23,793 nucleotides of DNA. It comes from a virus. The number at the start of each line of letters is the position of its first letter. Position 1 is the stretch's first letter. Shown here one piece after another: positions 13,077 through 20,571 of this stretch. The position numbers and the translations under genes are program-made. The stretch is from the IMG/VR virus record IMGVR_UViG_3300025164_000564, positions 1-23,793 of that record. One strand, written 5' to 3'. The notes beneath the pieces were generated by a model. That model worked only from the letters and a program-made list of their open reading frames with translations, made no database searches and was not told the origin of the DNA.

Positions 13077-14432
13077 ATGGCATTATTAAAAGAAAAAAGA
13101 TTATCTAGTTTAGTATTAAAAGCAAAGAATAAACTCTCAAAAGATAATGATGATATTCCTAAGAAATATACAGGAGCAGTAGTATCTGCTTGGGAAGATG
13201 GGAGAGAATTATATCGTAGAGATGATTTAACAAGTCTTGTAAATGCTTTTAAGGACTGGGTTTTTATATGTGCATCCCGTAATGCTTCCTGTGTAGCCAA
13301 AGGAACATTTAAATTATTTGTAGCTACTAAAAAAGGACAAAGATTGATTGCCCCTACAAGAGATATTGATAAAATTACTTTAAAATGGTTAGAAAGTAAT
13401 GGTGGATTACATTCTTATCTACAAAAAGCTGTTTCTGTAAAAGAAGTTATAAATCACCCATTTATAGATTTAATTAAATCCCCAAATCCTTTTATGGATA
13501 GATATACCTTATTAGAGACGACAGCTTTATTTTTAGAATTAACTGGAAATGCTTATTGGTATATTTTTAAAGATAAATTAGGAGTTCCCAGACAAATATG
13601 GGTTATTCCATCACAAAATATGTTAATTGTCCCTTCTAAAGAAAAGTTCATAGCTGGTTACATATTTAAAAGAGGAACAGAAACAGTTCCTTTTGATTTA
13701 AATGAGATAGTGCATTTTAAATTTCCTAATCCACATAATTTATATTATGGTATGGCTCCTCATGCTTCAATTGTTAATGAACTTAATACTAAAGAAAATA
13801 TGGATAAATTTGAGAATGCTTTATACACTAATAATTGTAGAATGGAAGGTGTATTAGAGACAGATATGGAATTAAGTCAAACTACTTTTGATAGAATGAA
13901 AGAACAATGGAAACAGAATTATGGTGGAGTTAACAAAGCAGGTAAAACTGCTATATTAGAAAAGGGATTAAAATATCATAGTATAACATTTCCGCCTAAA
14001 GACTTAAATAATTTACAAGGCAGAAAAAATTATAGGGAAATAGTAGCTGCTGTATTTGGTGTTCCTATGTCAATGCTGACTACAGAAAATACGAACCTCG
14101 CCAATGCCTATGTAGGGGATAGGCAATATTATTCTAATACTATATTACCAAGAGATAAGAGATTAGAGGGGGGTATAAATACTAAATTATTATCATTATA
14201 TGATGATTCTATATTTTTAGCATTTGATAATCCTGTGCCTGATGATAATGAATTTTTATTGAGAAAGAATGTAGCTGAAGTTAAAGCAGGCATTAGAACA
14301 CGTAATGAAGTTCGTTTGGACGCAGGACTTGAGCCTAGACCAGAAGGAGACAAATTAGAGATTGGTAATACAGGTTTTGCTAAACAAGGTGCACCTATTG
14401 GAAATCAAAATGCTGAGGAAACGCCTGAGTAA
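13077..14432 (+). CDS. portal protein (HK97 type)
   Basis: The portal forms the dodecameric ring at one capsid vertex through which DNA enters and leaves. The 451-residue length fits the family. Recognisable parts are the N-terminal VFICASRNASCVAKGTFKLF, the central YGMAPHASIVNELNTKENMD, and the later KNYREIVAAVFGVPMSML stretch. NEVRLDAGLEPRPEGDKLEI, common at portal C-termini, closes it. It follows TerL with one methyltransferase gene between. Two AGGAG-like sites lie upstream of the ATG. Confidence 0.92.
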   Translation: MALLKEKRLSSLVLKAKNKLSKDNDDIPKKYTGAVVSAWEDGRELYRRDDLTSLVNAFKDWVFICASRNASCVAKGTFKLFVATKKGQRLIAPTRDIDKITLKWLESNGGLHSYLQKAVSVKEVINHPFIDLIKSPNPFMDRYTLLETTALFLELTGNAYWYIFKDKLGVPRQIWVIPSQNMLIVPSKEKFIAGYIFKRGTETVPFDLNEIVHFKFPNPHNLYYGMAPHASIVNELNTKENMDKFENALYTNNCRMEGVLETDMELSQTTFDRMKEQWKQNYGGVNKAGKTAILEKGLKYHSITFPPKDLNNLQGRKNYREIVAAVFGVPMSMLTTENTNLANAYVGDRQYYSNTILPRDKRLEGGINTKLLSLYDDSIFLAFDNPVPDDNEFLLRKNVAEVKAGIRTRNEVRLDAGLEPRPEGDKLEIGNTGFAKQGAPIGNQNAEETPE

Positions 14433-14444
14433 TTTTTAAAATTT

Positions 14445-15251
14445 ATGGAATATAATTATTTAATAAACAAAATATTTAATGAAAATTGTTTGGTAACAAT
14501 GAGTAAAATGCCAAATGATTTTATTAATTTGGTAGTTACTTCTCCATCCTATGACCAACTTCGTAAATACTCTGGTGATAATAAGTTAGATTGGGAGGAG
14601 CATGTGTGGAAACCCATTATTCAAGAATTATTTAGAGTTATCAGATTAGGTGGTATTGTAGTATGGGTAGTTGGTGATTCAGTTATTAATGGAAGTGAGT
14701 CAGGAACATCATTTAAACAAGCATTGTATTTTAAAGATGTTGGGTTTAATTTATATGATACAATGATATACCAAAAAGAGAATCCAGTACCTTTAACTCA
14801 TAATAGATATGAACAAGCTTTTGAATATATGTTTGTTTTTAGTAAGGGCAAACCAAAAACATTTAATCCAATATTAGAGGATTGTAAAACAAAAGGTTAT
14901 TATAAAACTGTAAGAAGTGCTGGGCGTGTAAAAGAAAATTCTTTTCGTAGTAGAGAAGAGATAGTTAAAACAAAAGATACCAAAGTACAAAGAAATATTT
15001 GGACTTATATTGTTGGAGGCAAAACAGATAATGGACGACACCCAGCAAGCTTTCCAGAAAAATTAGTAATAGATTATATAATATCTTGAAGTAATGTTGC
15101 TGATTTAGTTTATGATTCCTTCATGGGTAGTGGGACTGTGGCAAAATGTTGTAAATTACTAAATAGGAACTATATAGGATCAGAAATTAGTGAAGATTAC
15201 TGTAAAATAATAGAAGAGAGACTTAATTCCTTACATTCATTATTTTTTTAA
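14445..15251 (+). CDS. DNA methyltransferase B interrupted by in-frame TGA
   Basis: The first open stretch (14445-15089, 214 codons) carries the N-terminal part and motif IV TSPSYD (32-37), plus HPASFPEKLVIDYIIS. It ends in TGA at codon 215. The same frame then continues 53 codons with SNVADLVYDSFMGSGTVAK, which contains the AdoMet-binding motif I, and ends RNYIGSEISEDYCKIIEERL before TAA at 15251. Family members usually have Trp at this point (ISWSN), so TGG to TGA explains it. Without readthrough the enzyme lacks its cofactor site and should be dead. Possibilities are a recent nonsense mutation, leaky TGA reading, or a base error. There is no good ribosome site before the ATG. Confidence 0.8.
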
Positions 15252-15259
15252 TTTTTATA

Positions 15260-15388
15260 ATGGTTAAAACTAAACGCAAAAAATTAATAGATGAGAAAGA
15301 AAGAAAAGTAGAAGAAAATATTATAACTACTTATATGTCAGTAGTTGATAATTTTATAAAAAATAGAAAAAAGAAAATAACTTTATAA
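15260..15388 (+). CDS. small basic hypothetical protein (42 aa)
   Basis: This is a 42-codon ORF (MVKTKRKKLIDEKERKVEEN...) with charged, helical character and Lys-rich ends. There is no good ribosome site, only an AT-rich run before the ATG. The composition is of the sort that arises by chance in AT-rich DNA, so support is limited. It lies between methyltransferase B and tRNA-Thr. Confidence 0.35.
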   Translation: MVKTKRKKLIDEKERKVEENIITTYMSVVDNFIKNRKKKITL

Positions 15389-15396
15389 TAAATTAT

Positions 15397-15468
15397 GCTG
15401 GTGTATTTCAGTGGCAGAGAAGCAGTCCTGTAAACTGCATGTTGTAGGTTTAAGTCCTACCACCAGCT
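15397..15468 (+). tRNA. tRNA-Thr (anticodon UGU) with unusual loop bases
   Basis: The cloverleaf has acceptor GCTGGTG/CACCAGC (G1-C72 and C2-G71 suit Thr identity), D stem TTTC/GAGA with loop AGTGGCA, anticodon stem GCAGT/ACTGC with loop CCTGTAA (anticodon TGT), variable loop ATGTT, and T stem GTAGG/CCTAC with loop TTTAAGT. All stems pair. Two nearly invariant bases are changed: position 33 is C instead of U, and position 56 is U instead of C. The discriminator is U. It would read ACA if functional. Confidence 0.75.
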
Positions 15469-15503
15469 TTATATTATTTTAAAAATATTTTTAAAAAAAG
15501 TTC

Positions 15504-15532
15504 TTGACATTTTACATAACTTGTGGTAGAGT
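15504..15532 (+). promoter_or_regulatory. sigma-70-like promoter, repeated-block copy 2
   Basis: TTGACA (15504-15509), a 17-base spacer, and TAGAGT (15527-15532) face the gene at 15554. The 19 bases at 15495-15513 are identical to those at 3952-3970, and the match resumes with CAT after one difference. It would start a new transcript for the small genes after tRNA-Thr. Confidence 0.65.
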
Positions 15533-15553
15533 CTTATATTAAGGAGAAATATA

Positions 15554-15781
15554 ATGGCAGAATGTACAAATATAACAGATAGTAATACTAATTTTTATAT
15601 ACAACCTTTAGAGCCAAGTTTTTGGACTTACCCAACTAATAGTTATAATTATGTAATTGGGGAGGACAAGATAAAAAAAGCTATTTCAATTATACAATTT
15701 TTACGCAAAAATAAGAAAATAAAGATAGATTCCATAGATAATTTCATAGAACTAATAAAAGAAATTTCAGAAATATTATAA
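15554..15781 (+). CDS. small hypothetical protein (75 aa)
   Basis: This ORF has AAGGAG before its ATG and a promoter just upstream, so it is probably expressed. The 75 residues read MAECTNITDSNTNFYIQPLE..., then YVIGEDKIKKAISIIQFLRK, with a helical C-terminal half. I recognise no family. Its TAA directly precedes the ATG of the next small ORF. Confidence 0.6.
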   Translation: MAECTNITDSNTNFYIQPLEPSFWTYPTNSYNYVIGEDKIKKAISIIQFLRKNKKIKIDSIDNFIELIKEISEIL

Positions 15782-15949
15782 ATGACAGAAAATAGAGAAC
15801 AGTATAAGGAAGTGTTAAAATCTAAAAAAAAAGAATTATCTGAGTTTTTATTACAGAAAAAGATTACAATTAAAGAGTTTACAGGAAGAATCACTTTACA
15901 TGTAAATCAAGGTAGTATTTGTTCTATAGAGCAAACTATTTGTTATTAA
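15782..15949 (+). CDS. small hypothetical protein (55 aa)
   Basis: The ATG directly follows the previous stop (TAAATG), which suggests coupling. The product is a charged 55-residue protein (MTENREQYKEVLKSKKKELS..., then HVNQGSICSIEQTICY) with two Cys near the end. No family is evident. A strong terminator lies 50 bases downstream, so the promoter at 15504, these two genes and the terminator form a short transcription unit. Confidence 0.5.
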   Translation: MTENREQYKEVLKSKKKELSEFLLQKKITIKEFTGRITLHVNQGSICSIEQTICY

Positions 15950-16002
15950 ATATTTAGTAAATCATCTGGCAGTTTAAATACTTAGAAATAATAAGTAAAT
16001 TT

Positions 16003-16047
16003 AAGCCCAAATATATTGAGTTAAATCAATGTATCTGGGCTTTTTTT
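16003..16047 (+). terminator. strong intrinsic terminator
   Basis: AAGCCCAAATATATTGA (16003-16019) pairs with TCAATGTATCTGGGCTT (16026-16042) around GTTAAA, giving a 17-base stem with one mismatch and one wobble pair. Seven T follow (16041-16047). It closes the short transcription unit of the two small genes upstream. Confidence 0.9.
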
Positions 16048-16070
16048 ATTGGTATAAAAATTTGAAACTT

Positions 16071-16090
16071 AAGGTCAATTTTGTGACCTT
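16071..16090. repeat. short palindrome, possible operator or minor terminator
   Basis: AAGGTCA (16071-16077) and TGACCTT (16084-16090) are perfect arms around ATTTTG. GTTTTATTTT follows. It lies between the terminator and the beta-helix gene. It may be a regulator site for that gene or a second weak terminator. Confidence 0.4.
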
Positions 16091-16145
16091 GTTTTATTTT
16101 GATTAAAACTTCGTACTAATTTTGGTACAGAAAGGTTGGTGTTGT

Positions 16146-17087
16146 ATGGCGGGAGTTGGGAGAGCAAACTTTAATTCAGGATTTATTAATCAAGTTTTGA
16201 TCCGGGGAATTCCAATTGTGAATTCTTATTCAGGATCAGTGTTTTGGGTTCATAGTGGCACAGGAGCTTCCACTCACACAGGAAAAACTCCTTCAAAGCC
16301 ACTTTCAACAATAACACAAGCACTTGCAAAGTGTACTGCAAGTAAAAATGATATTATTCTGTGTATGCCAGGACATGCTGAGACTGTAGATGCTGCTGCT
16401 GATATTGTAGTTAATAAGATTGGTGTATCAATAGTTGGTATGGGCACTGGTACTCTTAGACCTACAATTACATTTGCAACAGATGTTTTAGCTGATATTG
16501 ATATTGATGCCGCAAATTGTTCATTAATTAATTTCAGATTTATTAGTAATATTGCATCTTTGGATGCTCCAATTGATGTAAATGCTGCTGGATTTGAAAT
16601 GGTTAATTGTGATTTTTATTGTACGACTGCTTCTACAGGATTTGATATTACCGTTATTACTGATGCTGCTGCTAATGATATGGTTATCACTGGCTGTCGT
16701 TTTTATTATGATTATTCATTAGCTGGAACTGCTGTTACTGACACAGCTACTGAGGTAGTAAGGCTTGTTGGTGCGGACAGAGCAGTAATTAGTGGTAATT
16801 ATTTTGCATCTGAGTCTACTACAGGAATAATTAATGGAATCACTACTGAATCTTTGAGTATTAATATTAGCAATAACCAGTTCATTCAGTTATCAACTGA
16901 TAAACATTGGATAGTTCTTGTTGCGTCAACGACAGGACGAATTGATTACAATGTAGGAACTGCAACATCTACTGCTGGTATTACTGATGGTAACATAATT
17001 AGTGCCGCTTCTTGTCAGCTTGCAGAGAATTTTGCCTCTGATGCGGCGGGTGAACAGGCGCAGGCCGTAGGTGTATTGTCTGCATAG
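16146..17087 (+). CDS. parallel beta-helix virion protein
   Basis: The ATG at 16146 is preferred over an in-frame TTG at 16122, because AAAGG lies about ten bases before it. The 313 residues start MAGVGRANFNSGFINQVLIR, then show a segment like other phage beta-helix proteins (THTGKTPSKPLSTITQALAK, followed by DIILCMPGHAETVD). Repeated short strands with Asn turns follow (CSLINFRFIS, FEMVNCDFYC, MVITGCRFYY, AVISGNYFAS, NISNNQFIQ), typical of a right-handed beta-helix. The likely role is a capsid-surface or head-associated structural protein. No enzyme residues are clear. The gene is bounded by terminators on both sides, so it is probably a separate, strongly expressed unit. Confidence 0.7.
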   Translation: MAGVGRANFNSGFINQVLIRGIPIVNSYSGSVFWVHSGTGASTHTGKTPSKPLSTITQALAKCTASKNDIILCMPGHAETVDAAADIVVNKIGVSIVGMGTGTLRPTITFATDVLADIDIDAANCSLINFRFISNIASLDAPIDVNAAGFEMVNCDFYCTTASTGFDITVITDAAANDMVITGCRFYYDYSLAGTAVTDTATEVVRLVGADRAVISGNYFASESTTGIINGITTESLSINISNNQFIQLSTDKHWIVLVASTTGRIDYNVGTATSTAGITDGNIISAASCQLAENFASDAAGEQAQAVGVLSA

Positions 17088-17104
17088 ACTTATGATAATA
17101 TTCT

Positions 17105-17149
17105 ATACTAAGCTGTATATTAAAAATGTACAGCTTAGTATGATTTTTT
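17105..17149 (+). terminator. strong intrinsic terminator
   Basis: ATACTAAGCTGTA (17105-17117) and TACAGCTTAGTAT (17129-17141) are perfect 13-base arms around an 11-base loop. TTTTTT follows at 17144-17149. It ends the beta-helix gene transcript, and the homing endonuclease gene starts 17 bases later. Confidence 0.9.
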
Positions 17150-17165
17150 AAATTAAACAGTAATT

Positions 17166-18062
17166 ATGAAAATTCAGGGAATATATAAGATAATTAATTG
17201 CATTAATGGTAAAATTTATATTGGACAATCTACTGATATAAAAACTAGATTTTCTTGTCACAAGCATAATGCTTTAGTAAAAAAGATAAATCGTCCTTTG
17301 TACACTTCTATAAGAAAATATGGAATAGAGAATTTTGAATTTATTATATTAGAAAAAGTAGATAATATTTTATTACTTGATCAAATAGAACAATACTGGA
17401 TGGATTTCTATAAAAGCTATGATAAAAAGTGTGGATATAATTTAAGTACAAATACATCTGTAAACAGAGGATATAAATTATCTGAAGAAACTCGTTTAAA
17501 GTTTTCAGAAAGACAAAAAAGATTATGTCAAAATCCAGACTATATAGAAAATTTATCCAATAAAAGTAAAGAATTATGGGAAAATCCAGAATTTAGAAAG
17601 AATTATTCTGAGAAGATAAAAATTAAAAATCAAGACCCTAAACGTAAAGAACAATTATCAAAACAAAGCAAAGAATTATGGCAAGATGAAAACTATAGAA
17701 AAAATATGTCAGAAGCTCGTAAAAATAGTGAGGAAAAAAGAATTGCTACCATAAATAATAAAAAAGAATCTGACCCTAATTATCAGAATAATATATTAGA
17801 AAAAAGAAAAGAAACTGGGATAAAAAATGGCACAACTAAAATTTATTCTATAGATAAAGATAAAGTTAAAAGATTATATATTGATGAGAATTATGAACTA
17901 AAAGATGTGGCTAGAATAATGAATCTGAGTTTTGGATTATTAGCTAAATTTGTTAGGTTAAATAATATAAAAAAGAGAAAAGGAAAGAGCAACAAAGTTA
18001 AGCCCATTATATCTGATGCTCAATTACATGAACTTTGTAATAGTGTAAATATGGTGGTATAA
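17166..18062 (+). CDS. GIY-YIG homing endonuclease (free-standing)
   Basis: The enzyme would cut one strand or both at a specific DNA site and spread its own gene. Residues 5-20 carry the motif pair GIY...YIG (GIYKIINCINGKIYIGQS). Arg28, Glu75 and Asn92 are at the positions expected for the catalytic site. Residues about 100-215 contain short helical repeats of the NUMOD3 type (LSEETRLKFSERQK and similar), which bind the DNA minor groove. A helix-turn-helix (DVARIMNLSFGLLAKFV) lies near the C-terminus. There is no ribosome site at the ATG, as is common for inserted endonuclease genes. It sits between structural genes just after a terminator, like a late insertion. Confidence 0.9.
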   Translation: MKIQGIYKIINCINGKIYIGQSTDIKTRFSCHKHNALVKKINRPLYTSIRKYGIENFEFIILEKVDNILLLDQIEQYWMDFYKSYDKKCGYNLSTNTSVNRGYKLSEETRLKFSERQKRLCQNPDYIENLSNKSKELWENPEFRKNYSEKIKIKNQDPKRKEQLSKQSKELWQDENYRKNMSEARKNSEEKRIATINNKKESDPNYQNNILEKRKETGIKNGTTKIYSIDKDKVKRLYIDENYELKDVARIMNLSFGLLAKFVRLNNIKKRKGKSNKVKPIISDAQLHELCNSVNMVV

Positions 18063-18082
18063 ATAAATAATAGGAGCATTAT

Positions 18083-18382
18083 ATGTCAGCAGATGAGATT
18101 ATAGATAAAAAACAAGATGAAATTATTGCTGAACTACAAGCAGAATTACTTGCTATAAAAAAAGATACAATAGAAACATCTGAGAAGCGTAGGGGATGGG
18201 TAAGAGCAGGTATTGTTTTTTGGTTTGTTCTTTTAATCTCTTATGTTGTTGTACGATATACAGGCACAGCAGATGGAGAAATTAAGCCTGAAATTATATG
18301 GTCATTTGCAACTGGTATCCTGGTAACAAAACTGATTGACCATTATATAAACCAAGCAACTAAATCAGATAGAGTGTTATAA
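18083..18382 (+). CDS. small membrane protein with coiled-coil N-terminus, holin-like
   Basis: The product has 99 residues. The first 35 form a probable coiled coil (DEIIDKKQDEIIAELQAELL). A membrane helix follows at about 44-60 (AGIVFWFVLLISYVVV), then a linker, then a second hydrophobic stretch at about 71-88 (IIWSFATGILVTKLIDHYI). Two helices and small size suit a holin, but no endolysin is next to it, so the role is open. AGGAG precedes the ATG. Confidence 0.6.
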   Translation: MSADEIIDKKQDEIIAELQAELLAIKKDTIETSEKRRGWVRAGIVFWFVLLISYVVVRYTGTADGEIKPEIIWSFATGILVTKLIDHYINQATKSDRVL

Positions 18383-18472
18383 ATTAGTTCAATATCAGGA
18401 AATAACCCAATATATGGATAATATAATTACAATAATTTTACGATGCAATAAAACAAATATAGGAGTCAATTA

Positions 18473-20491
18473 ATGAATTTAATTACTAAATACTTCAAGT
18501 TAGAATCACTGCCTATTTTAGTTAAAGACCAAATTGCAGAAATAGCAAAACAAAATGATATTGGAGCGGAATCTGTAACATACATAAGGAAAGGATTAGA
18601 TACTTATAAACAACCTGATTTTGTTCCTGGGGAGAAAGCTGTTGTTACTTATATATCAACAGGAAGTATGGATAGGGATTGTGATATTATAAAACCGGAA
18701 GGAGTTGATTTAACTCACTTTTTAAAACATCCTATTGTAATGTTTGGGCATGATTATAAACGACTTCCTATTGGTCGTGCGGCATGGGTAAAGATTGATA
18801 ATACAGGGCATGGTTTAATAGCAAAAACGATATACGCAAATACTCCTGAAGCTGATTTAGTTTATAATTATCGCAAGGACGGTTTTCCCTTAGCCGTATC
18901 GGTAGGATTTTTACCAACGAAATATATCTCAAAAATGGATATAAACAAGAAAGAAGAGTTTGATAATGAAGTAAAGAATGCTTTAAACAAAGGGTGGGTT
19001 AGTGAGGATAAAGTTAAGAGCATAAATAATATTGTGCAAAAATGGTCATTAATTGAATTTTCTGACACCTCAGTGCCTTCCAATCCCCAAGCTCTACAAA
19101 TCGCCTGCTCTAAAGGACTCATTTCTAAAGAGGAGTATGAGGAAGATATGAAAACAATAATTCAAATTGATGGTTTAAAAGATGAAGGTAAAAAAGAAAC
19201 TAAAGTAATTGTTCCTGAAGTTATTAATAAAGAAATAGAGAAATCTAATGATACCACTGAAGCAGTTATTGATAATAAAACTATAACTCCTCCATCTGAT
19301 TTGATTAATAAAGAAATTATAGAAAAAGTAGAACAGAAGAAAGTTGATAAGAAAGGAAATCCTAGTGTAGATGATATTAGGAGTGCAATTTATGTTAATA
19401 TGAAAAAGATGAGAGAAGATATGGATAAATTGCACATGGAAAAAGGAATAGAAATAAAATATGAGGATTCCATTTCTAATTCTTCATCTTATATGAATAT
19501 AGAAGATTTATATCCAATTGATTATCCTAATGGTCATGTTGTATGTGGGTACACTCCCAATTATAATTCCCCAGTAAAATATTGTGATTATAAATATAAA
19601 TATGACCAGGAATCAAAAACTGCTGAAATGGGAAAAATGATGGAGATGGAAGTTAGTTATACTTCTAAAGGAAATTGTGTGGCTGAAATAAATAAGATTA
19701 ATAAAATGAAAGAATTAAATAATAAATTTTGTGAAAGCACATTGAAACTAGAAGAATTGAAGAATGTTCCTAGTTTACCTTTAATTTTTCATGAGAATTT
19801 AATTGATGAACTTGGCAATTATATTGGTCTGGTATGTGACAAAAATGATAATTTATATCAAACCAGATTGTCAAGTATTTATGGAAAGGGTTCAAAATAT
19901 TATAAGTGCAAGACTACACAAGCAGACGAGCATTTTCCAAAGTTTATTGCTACAGAAGCTAAATCTATGGAGGAATGGCAAAAAATCAAAGAAGCTTTAC
20001 AAGAATTTTATCTTAAATCTGCTCCTGGGAAAGAAGAATTACTGACATTTTGTAAAGAGCATAAACTACAACACAAAGATTACTTAGAGAAGATAGAATC
20101 TGAAGATGATATTATTGAAAAAGGTGTGGATGAAACTGAAAACGAAATCAGAATTAGGGTCAAAGATCCAAGTTTATTTGACCAAGATTCATTTAGATAC
20201 AAAACTATAAAAAGTTCATATCCCAAAATAAAAGCGGTATTTGGGAAACTAAAAAGCAGTTCAACAATGGAATTGCAGTCTTACAGATTCCCCAAATCTG
20301 ATGGCTGGACAAAACAGAGTGCAAAATCTTGGATAAAAGAACATGGTAAGAAATCATTTGAATATGTTGAAGGTATTTCTGAAGAGGAAACAGCCACATT
20401 AGTATTAGAAGCTATAGAAAAAAGAAATACTGACTTATCTAAATTAATAGAGGAAGCTTTAAATAAAGCAATGGGAAAAGTACAAATGTAA
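18473..20491 (+). CDS. prohead protease, extended form
   Basis: The protease cleaves the capsid scaffold during head maturation. Residues about 30-210 match the HK97 prohead protease family, with His93 (MFGHDY), Ser143 (LAVSVGF) and Glu195 (LIEFSDTSVPSNP) as the probable triad. At 672 residues it is more than three times the usual length of about 200. The extension has an acidic linker (about 225-300) and a middle segment with DYPNGHVVCGYTPNYNSPVK. The C-terminal segment ends near QSYRFPKSDGWTKQSAKSWI, a motif seen at the end of other phage protease fusions. The extension may be the scaffold itself. AGGAG precedes the ATG, and the major capsid gene follows. Confidence 0.85.
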   Translation: MNLITKYFKLESLPILVKDQIAEIAKQNDIGAESVTYIRKGLDTYKQPDFVPGEKAVVTYISTGSMDRDCDIIKPEGVDLTHFLKHPIVMFGHDYKRLPIGRAAWVKIDNTGHGLIAKTIYANTPEADLVYNYRKDGFPLAVSVGFLPTKYISKMDINKKEEFDNEVKNALNKGWVSEDKVKSINNIVQKWSLIEFSDTSVPSNPQALQIACSKGLISKEEYEEDMKTIIQIDGLKDEGKKETKVIVPEVINKEIEKSNDTTEAVIDNKTITPPSDLINKEIIEKVEQKKVDKKGNPSVDDIRSAIYVNMKKMREDMDKLHMEKGIEIKYEDSISNSSSYMNIEDLYPIDYPNGHVVCGYTPNYNSPVKYCDYKYKYDQESKTAEMGKMMEMEVSYTSKGNCVAEINKINKMKELNNKFCESTLKLEELKNVPSLPLIFHENLIDELGNYIGLVCDKNDNLYQTRLSSIYGKGSKYYKCKTTQADEHFPKFIATEAKSMEEWQKIKEALQEFYLKSAPGKEELLTFCKEHKLQHKDYLEKIESEDDIIEKGVDETENEIRIRVKDPSLFDQDSFRYKTIKSSYPKIKAVFGKLKSSSTMELQSYRFPKSDGWTKQSAKSWIKEHGKKSFEYVEGISEEETATLVLEAIEKRNTDLSKLIEEALNKAMGKVQM

Positions 20492-20505
20492 TTTTTAGGC
20501 CAGAG

Positions 20506-20520
20506 ATGTTTCAGAAACAT
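20506..20520. promoter_or_regulatory. palindrome upstream of the major capsid gene
   Basis: ATGTTTCAGAAACAT is a perfect palindrome with one central base, placed 52 bases before the major capsid start. It could be an operator. It has no T-run, so it is not a terminator. The function is inferred from position only. Confidence 0.35.
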
Positions 20521-20571
20521 TAGGTCATAGAATATATAGATTATTTATTAACAATTACGGAGGAAATTTAA

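Noticed and set aside
15397-15468. Suppressor tRNA that reads the nearby TGA
   Set aside because: The only pairing anticodon stem places TGT at 34-36, not TCA.
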